Notes: generated from the sequence alone by a model not told the origin. Positions 16,857 through 26,247 are shown, counted from the first letter of the stretch. The stretch: 64,000 nucleotides of DNA from Streptomyces sp. TG1A-60 (GCF_037201975.1 NZ_CP147520.1:248001-312000); one strand, 5' to 3'. Numbers and translations: made by a program.

Positions 16857-17537
16857 ATGACTGATCAGTGGTGGGTGGGCGTGCGTCAGCGGGTCGAGGC
16901 GGCGGGTGCAGGGCCTTCCGGCAGCAAGGTGTTCGGGGCATTGGGGCACAGGTGGATCGTGGAGGACCCGCTTACCCGGGGCGAGCTTGCCGAACTCGAG
17001 GCTCAGACGGGCGTGCGGCTGCCAGAGGAGTACCGGACCTTCCTGCTCCACGTCGGTGCGGGCGGCGCCGGCCCCGCGTACGGCCTGTTCCCGGTTCGGC
17101 GCGTGCAAGGCCGCTGGCGTTGGGAAGGCGACGGCGCGGACCTGGCCGACCTGTCGAGGCTTGCCGAGCCGTTTCCCGACCAGGGCCCGGACCCGAAGCT
17201 GCTCGACGACCTTCTTGCCCAACGCCCCGAGGAAGAGGACTTCGGCGACATCGAGGACTTCGACGACGCCATCGAGGCGTGGGACGAGCGGTGGGAGGTC
17301 ATCATGTTCGCCCTGGAGCGCACCGCCGGCGCCATCGTGATTTCCCACCTGGGCTGCGCCCAGAGAGAATGGCTGATCATCAGCGGCAGCCACCGTGGCA
17401 CGATCTGGTCCGACTGCCGGGTGGACGACGTAGACCTCGCCCCACTGCTCGACGACGACGGTACGCCGGTGACGTTCGCCCGCTGGTACACCGACTGGCT
17501 GGAGAAAGCCGAGCGCACAGCCCTGTCGGCACCGTAG
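16857..17537 (+). CDS. SMI1/KNR4 (SUKH) family protein
   Basis: A 226-residue acidic protein. The SUKH fold signature is visible: LTRGELAELEAQTGVRLPEEY, FLLHVGAGGAGPAYGLFPV, and later VISHLGCAQREWLIISG and GTIWSD. SUKH proteins are best known as immunity proteins against secreted or contact-delivered toxins, though many bacterial members are uncharacterised. No toxin gene is adjacent. The gene lies between the inverted repeats of the IS701-type element, so it may be a passenger. Confidence 0.85.
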   Translation: MTDQWWVGVRQRVEAAGAGPSGSKVFGALGHRWIVEDPLTRGELAELEAQTGVRLPEEYRTFLLHVGAGGAGPAYGLFPVRRVQGRWRWEGDGADLADLSRLAEPFPDQGPDPKLLDDLLAQRPEEEDFGDIEDFDDAIEAWDERWEVIMFALERTAGAIVISHLGCAQREWLIISGSHRGTIWSDCRVDDVDLAPLLDDDGTPVTFARWYTDWLEKAERTALSAP

Positions 17538-17652
17538 GCCCGTCGGCCTGTGCTGTTGAGGGTCGCGGTTGGTCAGACGGGCTAAGTAGGGCCCTCAGCC
17601 ACAGTGGGGCCGGTGCGGAGACGGGTGCGGCCACCGTTGATCATCGTGACTT

Positions 17653-18968
17653 GTGTGGAGTGACGATGAGACGGTGGCCGCAGGTCACAGCATAGATCCC
17701 GTCCGTTGGCGGGAGGCGTTCGAGGTGGCCATGGGCCGGATTGCGGGCCGGTTCGCCCGGGTCGAACCACGGCTGCGGGCCGGGCGGCTGGTGCTGGGTC
17801 TGCTGTCTGACCTGCCGAGGAAGAACTGCTGGACGATCGCGGAGTGGGCCGGGGAGACCAGTCCGCACGGTATGCAGCATCTGCTGTGCCGGGCCTCCTG
17901 GGATGCCGATGGCGTCCGTGATGACGTGCGCGAATACGTCGTCGAGCACCTGTATGACGAGGCTGCGGTGCTGGTTGTCGACGAGACCGGCGACGTGAAG
18001 AAGGGCACCCACACGGTTGGGGTCCAGCGCCAGTACACCGGCACGGCTGGACGGATCGAGAACTCCCAGGTCGCGGTCTACCTCGTCTACGCCGGGATGC
18101 GCGGGCACGCGGCGGTGGACCGGGAGCTGTACATCCCGCGCTCCTGGACGTGCGACCCGGACCGCTACCAGGCAGCCGGACTCGGCGAGGACACCGTCTT
18201 CGCGACCAAGCCGGACCTGGCCCGCACGATGATCGAACGCTTCCTGGACGCCGGACACCACATCGGCTGGGTCACCGGGGACAAGGTCTACGGCGGCAAC
18301 CCGAAACTGCGCACGGCTCTGGAGGAACGCGGTATCGGCTATGTCCTCGCGGTGGCCTGCTCGGCCGAAGTGTCCACCGGCGCAGGCACGTTCCGTGCCG
18401 ATGCCCTGGCGCGGAAGGTGCCGAAGCGGGCCTGGCAGAAGCTCTCAGCCGGGCGCGGTGCGAAGGGGCAGCGGTTCTACGACTGGGCCGTCATCGACCT
18501 CGCCGAGGTAGTAACGGGCCACCACCAGCTGCTGATCCGCCGCAACCGCAGCACCGGTGAACTCGCCTACTACCGCTGTCACTCCACCACGCCGACATCC
18601 CTGGCCACCCTGGTCAGGGTCGCAGGTTCCAGATGGCGGGTGGAGGAGACCTTCCAGAGTGAGAAGGGACTGGCCGGGCTGGACGAGCACCAGGTCGCCG
18701 TTACCCCTCGTGGGCCCGCTGGGTCACCCTCGCGATGCTCGCCCATGCCTTCCTCGCCGTCGTCCGCGCCGACGAACACGCACACCGCCCCACCCCGGAC
18801 GACCTGATCCCGCTGTCCTGCAACGAGATCTGCCGCCTGTTCATCACGCTCGTCGTCCGGCCCGTCCGCGACGTGGCCCACCGGCTTGCCTGGTCCGACT
18901 GGCGCCGCCGCCACCAGGCACGATCACGCACCAGTCACTACCGGCGACAAGCCGCATCCCAGACATGA
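17653..18968 (+). pseudogene. IS701-family transposase, one-base frameshift
   Basis: The DDE transposase reads well from GTG 17653: LSDLPRKNCWTIAEWAG, VLVVDETGDVKKGTHTVGVQ (first catalytic Asp), GWVTGDKVYGG (second), and SRWRVEETFQSEKG (Glu). Near 18695-18698, after LDEHQV, the frame is lost. Adding one base restores RRYPSWARWVTLAMLAHAFL and the normal C-terminus ending at 18968. The break lies after all three catalytic residues but removes the conserved tail. A sequencing slip is possible. Confidence 0.85.
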
Positions 18969-19018
18969 AGATCACGATCTACAGCTGGAGTATCTTGATC
19001 ACAGCTGGTCGTGATGGC

Positions 19019-20553
19019 CAACGCCGTTGCGTTTATGTCCGTGAGCGGTTCGCAAGTCCGTGCTCGAAGAACGTGATGGCGGTTCGGATGGTGTAGTTCT
19101 GGCTGGTCGTGGGCTGTTGTCCGGCGTTCGGTCCGTACTTGCTGGTGGGGTTCTTGCGGGTGCGGGCCTTGACGCGGTGCTGGTGGCGGGCGGGGTGCAG
19201 GGCGTCGAGGACGGTCCGGCCGATGGTGCCGAGGAGTTCGGCGGGTCCCGCCGGGGGCAGGATTCCGGTCGCGGTGGTGACGGTGTCGGCAGCGGTGGTC
19301 TGCAGGACGGTGAAGCTGATGCGGTCCATGTCCAGGCCGGGCCGGGTGCAGGCGGTGTCGGCGGCGGCGCGGATCAGGGCCTGGTAGGTGGTGAGCAGGG
19401 CGTAGACCTCCTGGTCGAGGCCGGTCAGGCTGCGGGAGCGCAGGACGCGGCCATCCAGCATGGTCGCCTTGATCGAGAAGTACGTCGTCTCCGACTGCCA
19501 CCGCTCGTGGTAGAGATCCACGAGTCCGGCGGCCGGGTGGGCGGCCGGGTCGAGGAGGCTGGTGAGCAGGCGCCACTGCTCGGTGCGGACGGTGCCGTCG
19601 GCCAGCGTGACGGTCACGGATGCCTCGATGACGCGGACGGTCAGCAGGACGGGCAGGACGCCGTAGCCGATCCGGGCCAGGTAGGAGCCGTCGCCCAGGC
19701 GCCGGAAGGGGGTGGGTATCCGGCGGGCGGAGGAGCGCACCAGGAACTGGGCGCCGGTGGCCTGGACGTCCCGGGCGAACTCGGCTCCATCGAAGCCGGC
19801 ATCGGCCAGCAGGAGCATCGTGCGGTCCAGCACACTCAACAGGCGGCCTGCGTAGGTGAGTTCGCCGTCACTCTCGGGACCGAACGCGGCGGCCAACACG
19901 GCACGGGTGCCACACTCGACCAGGACCACGAGTCGCAGCAGCGGGTAGCCGAACTCCACGCTCTCGCCCGCTCGCTTGGGATAGCGCCAGGTGAGCGCCT
20001 CCTCATCGGGCACGTGCAGCAGGGTGCCGTCCACGGCCACGGTCCGCAGCCCTCGATAGAACGAACCGGCCTGCCCGATGTGGGCGACGGGCCCGGCGAT
20101 GATCTCGAACAGCCGTCGCAGCGGTGCTGCTCCTATTCGCCGTCGGGCCCTGGACAGCGAGGAGACCGCCGGACGCACCAACGGCAGTCCATCCAGCCCT
20201 GCCGTCAGCTTGCCCCACACGCCCCGATAGGAGCAGTCCTCGAACAGGGCCAGCGCGAGGACGAAGTAGACCACAACCCGGGACGGCAGCAGTCGCAGCC
20301 GTTTCTCACGTGACCTGGTCTCCTCGATCACCGTGTCCACCAGTACGAAGTCCACGATCTGGGTCAACTCGCCCAAGTGACCGGGCGCGTACACACCCCC
20401 GGCCGCCTCGACCGTGCGCGTGATGACAGACTTCTCCTGCAACGGGACTCCCGATGATCTTCTTGCTCGACACAAGCTGATCTATCAGGACGTCCCGTTG
20501 CGTCATTCACCAGGGCTTGACCTGCGACTCAAGACTCAAACGCAACGGCGTTG
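19019..20553 (-). mobile_element. IS4-family insertion sequence with 10-bp target duplication
   Basis: Perfect 16-base inverted repeats, CAACGCCGTTGCGTTT at 19019-19034 and its reverse complement at 20538-20553, bound a 1535-bp element holding one IS4-type transposase. TCGTGATGGC flanks it on both sides (19009-19018 and 20554-20563). It interrupts the 3' end of the second IS701-type transposase. Intact ends, a clean duplication and an intact transposase suggest a recent, possibly active copy. Confidence 0.9.
19033..20475 (-). CDS. IS4-family transposase
   Basis: A 480-residue DDE transposase with the N-terminal IS4 domain (LRLLPSRVVVYFVLALALF) and the catalytic core: VAVDGTLLHVPD, MLLLADAGFDGAEF, and the YREK signature as YHERWQSETTYFSIK. 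The first codon used here is TTG 20475; the exact start is uncertain. No frameshift or internal stop was seen. It fills the element defined by the 16-base inverted repeats. Confidence 0.9.
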   Translation of the reverse strand: MCRARRSSGVPLQEKSVITRTVEAAGGVYAPGHLGELTQIVDFVLVDTVIEETRSREKRLRLLPSRVVVYFVLALALFEDCSYRGVWGKLTAGLDGLPLVRPAVSSLSRARRRIGAAPLRRLFEIIAGPVAHIGQAGSFYRGLRTVAVDGTLLHVPDEEALTWRYPKRAGESVEFGYPLLRLVVLVECGTRAVLAAAFGPESDGELTYAGRLLSVLDRTMLLLADAGFDGAEFARDVQATGAQFLVRSSARRIPTPFRRLGDGSYLARIGYGVLPVLLTVRVIEASVTVTLADGTVRTEQWRLLTSLLDPAAHPAAGLVDLYHERWQSETTYFSIKATMLDGRVLRSRSLTGLDQEVYALLTTYQALIRAAADTACTRPGLDMDRISFTVLQTTAADTVTTATGILPPAGPAELLGTIGRTVLDALHPARHQHRVKARTRKNPTSKYGPNAGQQPTTSQNYTIRTAITFFEHGLANRSRT

Positions 20554-21969
20554 TCGTGATGGCGGTGTCGTTGCTCGTGGCAGGCTGTCGCGATGGCTTG
20601 GTGCGGCGGCGCCAGGCGGTCCAGTGCAGGACGTGGTCGCGGTCGTGGACAGGCGGCGGCAGCACGAGGGCGCGCAGGAGACGGACGAGTTCGGGACAGG
20701 TCAGAGGGGTGAGCCCGGCCGGACCGGCGGGGTGAGTGTGCGTCGTCGTGGACGCGAGGGTGAGGGCGAGGACGGCGGCGGCGATCAGGGAGAACAGCGA
20801 CCAGCGCATCCAGGAGTTCCAGCAGGTCACCTGACCCTGATCGAGTCCGGTGAAGCCCTTGGCGAGCTGGAAGGTTTCCTCGATCCGCCATCTGCGGGAG
20901 ATCACTTCCACCAGCGTGTCGAGTGAGACGGAGCCCGGGGACCAGTAGCGGAAGTAGGACACCTCGCCGGTGTAGCGGTGGCGGCGCGCGACGAGCACAC
21001 TCGTCCCCGCCACGTTCTCGTTCTCGTTCTCGTTCTCGTTCTCGTTCTCGTTCTCGTTCTCGTTCTCGTTCTCGTTCTCGACGGGAGTGTCGTCGGGGCG
21101 GACGTCGAGCCAGGCCCAGTCGTACTCGCGGGTGCCCTTCGTGCCATGTCCGGTCTGCCGACGCATCCACTGCTCGGGCCGCACCTTGTTGATCAGTTTG
21201 CGGGCCTCCCACCGGCGGCCGGCCCCGTCGGTGACCTGGTACGTAGCGGCGATGCCGACCGTGTAGCCGAGCCCCAGCGCCCTTATACCTTTGCGTAGAT
21301 CGCGGCCGCAGTACACCTCGTCGCCGGCGAACCAACGGGCCTGGATCCCGATCGTGAGCGCACCGGCGACCATGGACAGTGCTTGCTGCGGTTTCGTCGC
21401 GAACCCGATCTCCTCCGGCAGCCCGGCGACTTCGCGGCGTTCCTCGTCCTCGGCCCAGTCCGCTGGGAGGTACAGGGCTTCACCTTCGTCGTCGCGGTGA
21501 CCGCTGCCAGGTGCACTGCCACCTGGCACAGTCCGACACCGCCGATCGCGCCGGAGTACTGCCTGCCGGCCCCCACGCAGTCTGTGGAGGACTTCGCGTC
21601 GCCCGTCTCGTCCGCCACCAACACCACGTCCTGGCCCGCGAGTTCACCGGCAACCAGGCGGGCGATCTCCTCCCGTGCTCGGTCGTGGTCGAACAGGGCG
21701 CGGGACAACAGGTGCTGCAGCCGGTGCGGGCCCGGGTGCCCCAGCGCCTGCGCGAGTATCCAGCAGTTCCGCGTGTCCAGCTCCAGTAGCAGCCCCGCGA
21801 CCAGCTCCGCCGCCGTGGCGCGTGTCTCACGTCGTGCGAAGCAGCCCGCGACCGCCGTCATCGCCCTCCCGAACGCCCCGCACCACGCCTGCTCGGCTAT
21901 CGTGGCCTCCGCGGCACCGTCCCTTGATACGTCGTCACAAACGTTCATGATCGCGGTGGCCGTCCTCAT
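20554..21969 (-). pseudogene. second IS701-family-like transposase, frameshifted and interrupted by IS4
   Basis: From ATG 21969 the protein shows IS701-type blocks: LELDTRNCWILAQALG, VLVADETGDAKSSTDCVGAG, ARWFAGDEVYCG, and SRRWRIEETFQLAKGFTG. Near 21495 the frame shifts between VHLAAVTA and EGEALYLPADW. The 3' end is cut by the IS4 element at 20553. The gene also contains an 11-copy hexamer repeat encoding Glu-Asn. The element ends may be 18995-19007 (TTGATCACAGCTG) and 22019-22033, only loosely matching inverted repeats. Confidence 0.8.
21014..21079 (-). repeat. (GAGAAC)11 microsatellite encoding (Glu-Asn)11
   Basis: On the plus strand eleven perfect copies of GTTCTC follow one another without a mismatch, 66 bases in all. 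In the transposase frame they encode eleven Glu-Asn pairs, inserted between TPV and VAGTSVLVAR, where the related transposase at 17653 has only a short linker. The number of units is prone to slippage and should vary between isolates; because it is a hexamer it never changes the frame. Confidence 0.97.
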
Positions 21970-22033
21970 GCCCTCACCCACCCCGGCAAGGCGCTGACCA
22001 GCGCAGACGTCGGAACTACAGCTGCCGTGACAA

Positions 22034-22295
22034 CCAACGGTTACGGACACGCTGCGTCACCACCCGCCGGGCCCGCGGACACCTCCGCACCGCTCAACTT
22101 TGAAGACCCGCATTCACCCGCCTCACGGCCCTGCCCCGACCAGCTACCTGAACCGCGACAGACCCTGCCCACCCACGACCCGAGGAATCCTGGAGCACCC
22201 GACCCGAGCGTCGGGCCACAGCCCTGCCCGCACAGCGGCCGGCAACCGAGATCACAGATCCACCAGCTCAGCCCACTCCAAGCGAAACAGAGAGG
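22034..22295. other. non-coding stretch between IS debris and the GT4 gene
   Basis: This gap lies between the presumed outer end of the second IS701-type element and the stop of the GT4 gene. It is Pro/Arg-codon-like in all frames, with no start preceded by a ribosome binding site and no recognisable motif. I see nothing in it that I can support. Confidence 0.5.
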
Positions 22296-23525
22296 CTAGT
22301 TCGGCGGCCCAGTCGTGACTGCGGGTTGATCAGAACCCTGCTCCGCTCGATGCGTCGGCCGTGTCACGGTGCGGCGGTCCGAGGCCGTGCCGTGCGCGAG
22401 GTGCTGCCAGGTGTGGCAGAGCTCGTCGGCGATCCTGCGCCAGCTGAATTCGTTGGCGGCACGCCTGCGTCCCTCGGCGGCGAGGCGCCGGGCGAGGCCG
22501 GGCTCGTCGCGGATCCGGGCCAGCCGGTCCGCGAGCGCCGCGGCGTCGCCGGCGGGAGAGAGCAGGCCCGTGGAGCCGATGACGTGGGAGATGTCTCCGA
22601 TGTCGCTGCCGACAACGGGGACGCCGCAGGCCATGGCCTCGATCAGAACCCGCCCGAACTGCTCCCGCAGCGGGATGCCGATCCAGGGCACCACATTGCG
22701 CTGCACGATCTCGACCGACGGCAACGCCAGCACGCTCATCCGGGCCAGCAGCGAGGGCAGTTCACCATGGTCCGCCCACGGCGTGAGCCGAACCCGCCCC
22801 GGACGGCGCTCGCTTGCCCGCTGGACCTCGCCGCTCAGGGTTCCGTCGCCCACCACCTGCAGGTCGCAGTCGAGAAGCTCCGCGGCCAGGAGCAGGTCGC
22901 CGATGCCCTTGTGCGGCTCCAACCGGCCGACGAACCCCACGGTAAACGTCTGCGGGCGCTCCTGATCGAGGGGGCGGAAGACCCCGGTGTCGACCCCCAG
23001 TGGCACGACGGTCGCAGGTCCTGTGTAGCCCTTGGCGCGCAGCACGCGCAGTGCGCTCGGGGTGATCGGGAACGCATGGCTGACGGCACGGTAGGCACGC
23101 CGTTCCAGGAGCGGGAACGGGAACGGGAAGCGCATCACGATGTTCTGGGCCGCGTAGAGGGTGACCGGTGTACCCGGCCGGATCCGGTCGCGCAGCCTGA
23201 TGGCCTGCCAGGTGGACAGGTAGGCGGCCTCACCGAGGATATGCACGACGTCAGGTGCGGGCACGTCGCGCAACGCGTGCCCGGCGCCAGGGCCGAAGAG
23301 TACAGAGGCCATGTGACCGGTGCTGTCCTCCCCGAGCAGATGAGGCCGGAGCACGGGGCGGAAATTGCGGTATCGGTCTGCCAGCCCGCACAGCCCTTGC
23401 TCAGTCAGCGGTGATACGTCGGCGGCGACCACCGTCAAGGTGACGTCGGGGCGGTCTGCGAGCGCGGCGAAGAGGTCCAACCAGTGTTCTGTGCGTTTTC
23501 CGACCACAGTGATCAAGATGTGCAT
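22296..23525 (-). CDS. family 4 glycosyltransferase, copy B (intact)
   Basis: A 409-residue GT-B enzyme that would transfer a nucleotide-activated sugar to the growing repeat unit. Start MHILITVVGKRTEHWLDLF, then VVPLGVDTGVFRP, TVGFVGRLEPHKGIGDLL, LLARMSVLALPS, and EQFGRVLIEAMACGVPVV, the E-x7-E motif that holds the donor. The ATG at 23525 follows GAAGGA by about 9 bases and overlaps the upstream GT2 3' end by 13 bases. Its paralogue at 5353-5661 is a truncated remnant, so this may be the only working copy. Confidence 0.9.
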   Translation of the reverse strand: MHILITVVGKRTEHWLDLFAALADRPDVTLTVVAADVSPLTEQGLCGLADRYRNFRPVLRPHLLGEDSTGHMASVLFGPGAGHALRDVPAPDVVHILGEAAYLSTWQAIRLRDRIRPGTPVTLYAAQNIVMRFPFPFPLLERRAYRAVSHAFPITPSALRVLRAKGYTGPATVVPLGVDTGVFRPLDQERPQTFTVGFVGRLEPHKGIGDLLLAAELLDCDLQVVGDGTLSGEVQRASERRPGRVRLTPWADHGELPSLLARMSVLALPSVEIVQRNVVPWIGIPLREQFGRVLIEAMACGVPVVGSDIGDISHVIGSTGLLSPAGDAAALADRLARIRDEPGLARRLAAEGRRRAANEFSWRRIADELCHTWQHLAHGTASDRRTVTRPTHRAEQGSDQPAVTTGPPN

Positions 23526-24526
23526 GGCATGGCATCCTTCTGGTTCAAGCGGCTGGTCGTGAGAGCGAGCCGGAACACGCTGGCCCATGCCTGGGCCCTG
23601 AGGTTCCGGGTGAGGGAACATCCGCGCCGGGGAACGGCGGTGAGGGCCGCACCGAGAGACGCCCGGGCCAGCACCGTCGCCCGCACCAGCGCGTAGCTGC
23701 GCCGTCGATGGCGGCCGAAGTACCGGAGCATGCTCCCGTACACATGTGGCCAGAGCTATGTGGCATCCCTACTACTCGCTCCGCGGAGGTGCACGGCCGT
23801 AAGTGCGGGCACATACAGCACCTGGGCTCCGCGCCGCCAGGCCTGCAGGCACAGTTCCTCGTCCGCGTAGTACATGCAGGAGCTCTCATCGAGACCACCG
23901 ATCCCGGCCAGCAGGGAGGCCCGCACCGCCAGGCAGGCCCCGGACACCCAGTCGACGGTCACCGCACGCCCGTAGCGGCTGCAGTCGGTGTAGGTACGAC
24001 GCCGTTTCCTGCCCCAGAACAGCTGGTGCAGTCCCAGCGGCGCCAGGCTGCCGCTGAGGCGACTGGTCAACACTGAGGCGAGGGACTCGAAAGGGTGTGC
24101 GCTGGCCACGAGCCGCCCGCCCGGGTCGATGATGCGGGGACCGACAATTCCTACCTCTGACCGGAGCCGCAGAGTGGTGACGAGAGCCCGCGCGGTGGGT
24201 TCCTGCAGGATGCACTCGGGATTGACCAGAAGCACGACGTTTCCGACGGCGCCCGGCAGAGCCTGGTTGACGGCCGCGGCGAAGCCGACATTGACGGAAT
24301 TGGCGATCAGCTCGATCTCGGGGAAGTGTGCCGCAACAACGTGCACGGTGCCGTCGGTGGACGCGTTGTCCACGACGCTCACCCGCAGCCCGGCGCGACG
24401 CAGGGCTGACACGCAGGCCACGACATGGTTTTGGGAGTTATAGGTCACCACGATCGCGGTGGCATCCAAATCGTCCACGGGCGCCGCCGTCCTGGTGGCG
24501 CGGGCGCACGGGCCAGCGCTAGCCAC
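23513..24526 (-). pseudogene. family 2 glycosyltransferase, copy B, interrupted by an in-frame amber codon
   Basis: Reading from GTG 24526 (which overlaps the sugar transferase stop) gives TAIVVTYNSQNHVVACV, VVDNASTDGT, NVGFAAAVNQALPG, LLVNPECIL, VDWVSGACLAVR and GLDESSCMYYADEELC. After GASSRDAT comes TAG (23756-23758), then the same frame continues LWPHVYGSMLRYFGRHRRRSYALV to 23513. Copy A has PSWIWPH at this place, so the stop most likely replaced a Trp codon (TGG to TAG). The truncated product would keep the catalytic core but lose ~80 C-terminal residues. Confidence 0.85.
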
Positions 24527-25520
24527 GGGGAAATCCACGGAGCAGGTCGAGCAGCGTGCGCGCGAGCAGCACGAGGTCCAGACGGGGGGAATGGCAGCCC
24601 ACATACAGCAGGTCGCAGCGGAGCTTTTCCTCCACACTCGCTCCGTAGCCACCGGTGAGCTGTGCGATACCGGTGAGGCCCGGACGGACCAGGTGGCGCA
24701 GGTCGTAGTGGGGGACGTTCCGGAAAGTCGCGATGAGTTCGGAACGCTCCGGGCGAGGCCCCACCAGGCTCATCTCGCCGCGCACGACATTCCACAACTG
24801 CGGCAGCTCGTCCAGCCTGGAGCGGCGCAGGAACCGGCCGAATGGAGTCATCCGGGGATCGTCGGCGGCAGCCAGCACCGGCCCTGTCGCCTGCTCGGCG
24901 TCCACTCTTATCGTGCGGAACTTGATGATGCGGAACGGCTGGCCACCCGCGCCCACCCTGTCCTGGAAGTAGAACGGGGGGCCACCTCGGCAGACCAGCA
25001 TCACGATGGCGAGCATGACCGGAATAACGAGGGGCGCGCCCAAGGTCACCAGCAAAAGATCGGAGGCTCTCTTGAGCCGAGCGCTGGCGGCGCGGTTCCG
25101 CGCAGTTGCCCGCAGCCGCAGCCACGGCAGCCCGCCGAAGCGGTAGAAGCGTGCCGAACCCAGCAACCCGTAGGCGGGATGCGCCAGTACGAATACTTTG
25201 ACGCGGTGCGCTCTGCACAGCTCCACCAACCGGTAGTCGAGGCCTTCCAAAGAGCCCTTCACCAGTAGCAGATCGGGATGATGCAGCGTCAGCGACGCCT
25301 CGAACTGGGCAAATCCTTCGGACAGCGTCAAGCGCCTGACGACATCGAACTCTTCCTCCAGATTATCTGCATCGCCGACCTCCTGTGCCGACTCGGCTAC
25401 AACGACCTTTCGTTTCCCTCTCCACCGCACTAGGGAGGGGGAAAGAACTTGACGGGACCGCCAGTTGAGTCTCCCGGTCGAAGAGCTCTCGGTGACCGGA
25501 ATCAAGGTGGCGCGGTTCAT
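24519..25520 (-). CDS. undecaprenyl-phosphate sugar phosphotransferase (initiating transferase)
   Basis: A 333-residue bacterial sugar transferase that loads the first sugar-1-phosphate on undecaprenyl phosphate. The signature domain is C-terminal: KRASDLLLVTLGAPLVIPVM as the membrane hairpin region, FYFQDRVGAGGQPFRIIKFRT, RFLRRSRLDELPQLWNV, GEMSLVGPRPE and RPGLTGIAQLTGGYG. The N-terminal ~140 residues are shorter than in WbaP-type proteins. The ATG at 25520 is chosen because GGAG lies 8 bases upstream; ATGs at 25526 and 25553 are poorly spaced. It probably heads the operon with the GT2 and GT4 genes. Confidence 0.9.
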   Translation of the reverse strand: MNRATLIPVTESSSTGRLNWRSRQVLSPSLVRWRGKRKVVVAESAQEVGDADNLEEEFDVVRRLTLSEGFAQFEASLTLHHPDLLLVKGSLEGLDYRLVELCRAHRVKVFVLAHPAYGLLGSARFYRFGGLPWLRLRATARNRAASARLKRASDLLLVTLGAPLVIPVMLAIVMLVCRGGPPFYFQDRVGAGGQPFRIIKFRTIRVDAEQATGPVLAAADDPRMTPFGRFLRRSRLDELPQLWNVVRGEMSLVGPRPERSELIATFRNVPHYDLRHLVRPGLTGIAQLTGGYGASVEEKLRCDLLYVGCHSPRLDLVLLARTLLDLLRGFPRG

Positions 25521-25884
25521 CCGCATTACTCCATTTCGGTTACGAAATTGCACACCTCAGCGAAGCCAGTCAAGTCCGGGCTTCAGAAATTAATCACACA
25601 ATATGCATGACGAAGCGGCTGGCGCCCTGCGAAACTCGAAAGACCACCTGTTGGGAGCAAGGCTGTACGGCGGGGCCAATGGTTCAGACTGAACCGCCCC
25701 GATTCGAATGGAGACTCGATTTCGTGGTGCGGGTGGACGGTGCCGGGGCCATGCACCCACTTCGCCCGCGCCTACGTCATCCCCGTCACCTGACCCCGCT
25801 AGAGTGCCCGCAGTCGGCCCCGGCGCCGCCCTTCCCCCGTGGGGCGCTGCCGGGGTCGACTGCTGCCCCAGGCGCCCGGCACGT
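25521..25884 (-). promoter_or_regulatory. leader region upstream of the sugar transferase, candidate promoter
   Basis: This 364-base stretch has no gene I can support. On the minus strand TTGACT (25568-25573) and CAATTT (25545-25550) are 17 bases apart and 25 bases before the start codon, a plausible sigma-70-like promoter. The local composition is more AT-rich than the surroundings. The remainder is featureless. Confidence 0.3.
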
Positions 25885-26001
25885 TCACCGGACCCACTCG
25901 TACTCCTCGTCCTCCCCGGCGGCGTCGCGGTCGTCGTCGCTGAGGAGGTCGTTCACCTCGTCCTCGGTCAGTTCGGGTGCCTCGTCCATGGCCCCCGTCA
26001 T
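25885..26001 (-). CDS. small acidic hypothetical peptide
   Basis: A 38-residue open frame from ATG 26001 with GGGAGGG five bases upstream, an unusually good ribosome binding site. The product is strongly acidic (ELTEDEVNDLLSDDDRDAAG, then EDEEYEWVR). I recognise no family. It could be a genuine small protein or the last piece of a decayed gene, as this stretch also holds other fragments. Confidence 0.4.
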   Translation of the reverse strand: MTGAMDEAPELTEDEVNDLLSDDDRDAAGEDEEYEWVR

Positions 26002-26106
26002 GCCGACCCTCCCGCGTCCGGCGGCGAGAAACGTGCCTGATATGCCTGCACAAGCTATAGGCCCATGACCAGCAGTTGCACTTGACAGATGCAGATAATC
26101 CCATCG

Positions 26107-26247
26107 GTGACGGTGCAGTTCGGCCTGTACGACGTCGTCGACGGCGAGCGGCGGCTCTGTGGCGTGGCTGCGTTCGGGGTGCCGGTGAGCACCGCCGTCC
26201 TCACCAAGCCACTGCCGGAGCTCCGGCCTTCTACGAACCGCGTCTGA
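26107..26247 (+). pseudogene. fragment resembling Mom-like or GNAT-fold protein N-terminus
   Basis: The plus strand encodes VQFGLYDVVDGERRLCGVAA followed by FGVPVSTAVLTKPLPELRP, then a stop. The pattern (GVAAFGVPVS followed by LTKPLPEL) resembles the start of small acyltransferase-fold proteins related to phage Mom and linked to mobile DNA. Only ~46 residues remain and no start with a ribosome binding site is seen. Family recognition is tentative. Confidence 0.35.

Larger units (their letters stand above)
16663..18992 (+). mobile_element. IS701-family-like element with an internal SUKH gene
   Basis: The left end (16663-16686, beginning TACTCCAGCTGTAGATC) is repeated in inverted orientation at the right end (18968-18992): 17 bases match exactly and the next 7 match after a single-base indel. 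Between them lie a SUKH-domain gene and a frameshifted IS701-type transposase gene. Flanks do not show a matching target duplication (CTAG on the left, TCTT on the right), which may reflect rearrangement with the second IS701-type copy that abuts it. Confidence 0.6.

Noticed and set aside
21014..21079. Short repeat array as a possible CRISPR
   Set aside because: The units are six bases, contiguous and without spacers; this is a microsatellite in a transposase gene.
25607..26068. 153-codon plus-strand open frame
   Set aside because: No ribosome binding site, Arg/Pro/Ser-rich shadow-like composition, and it overlaps the better supported 38-residue minus-strand frame.
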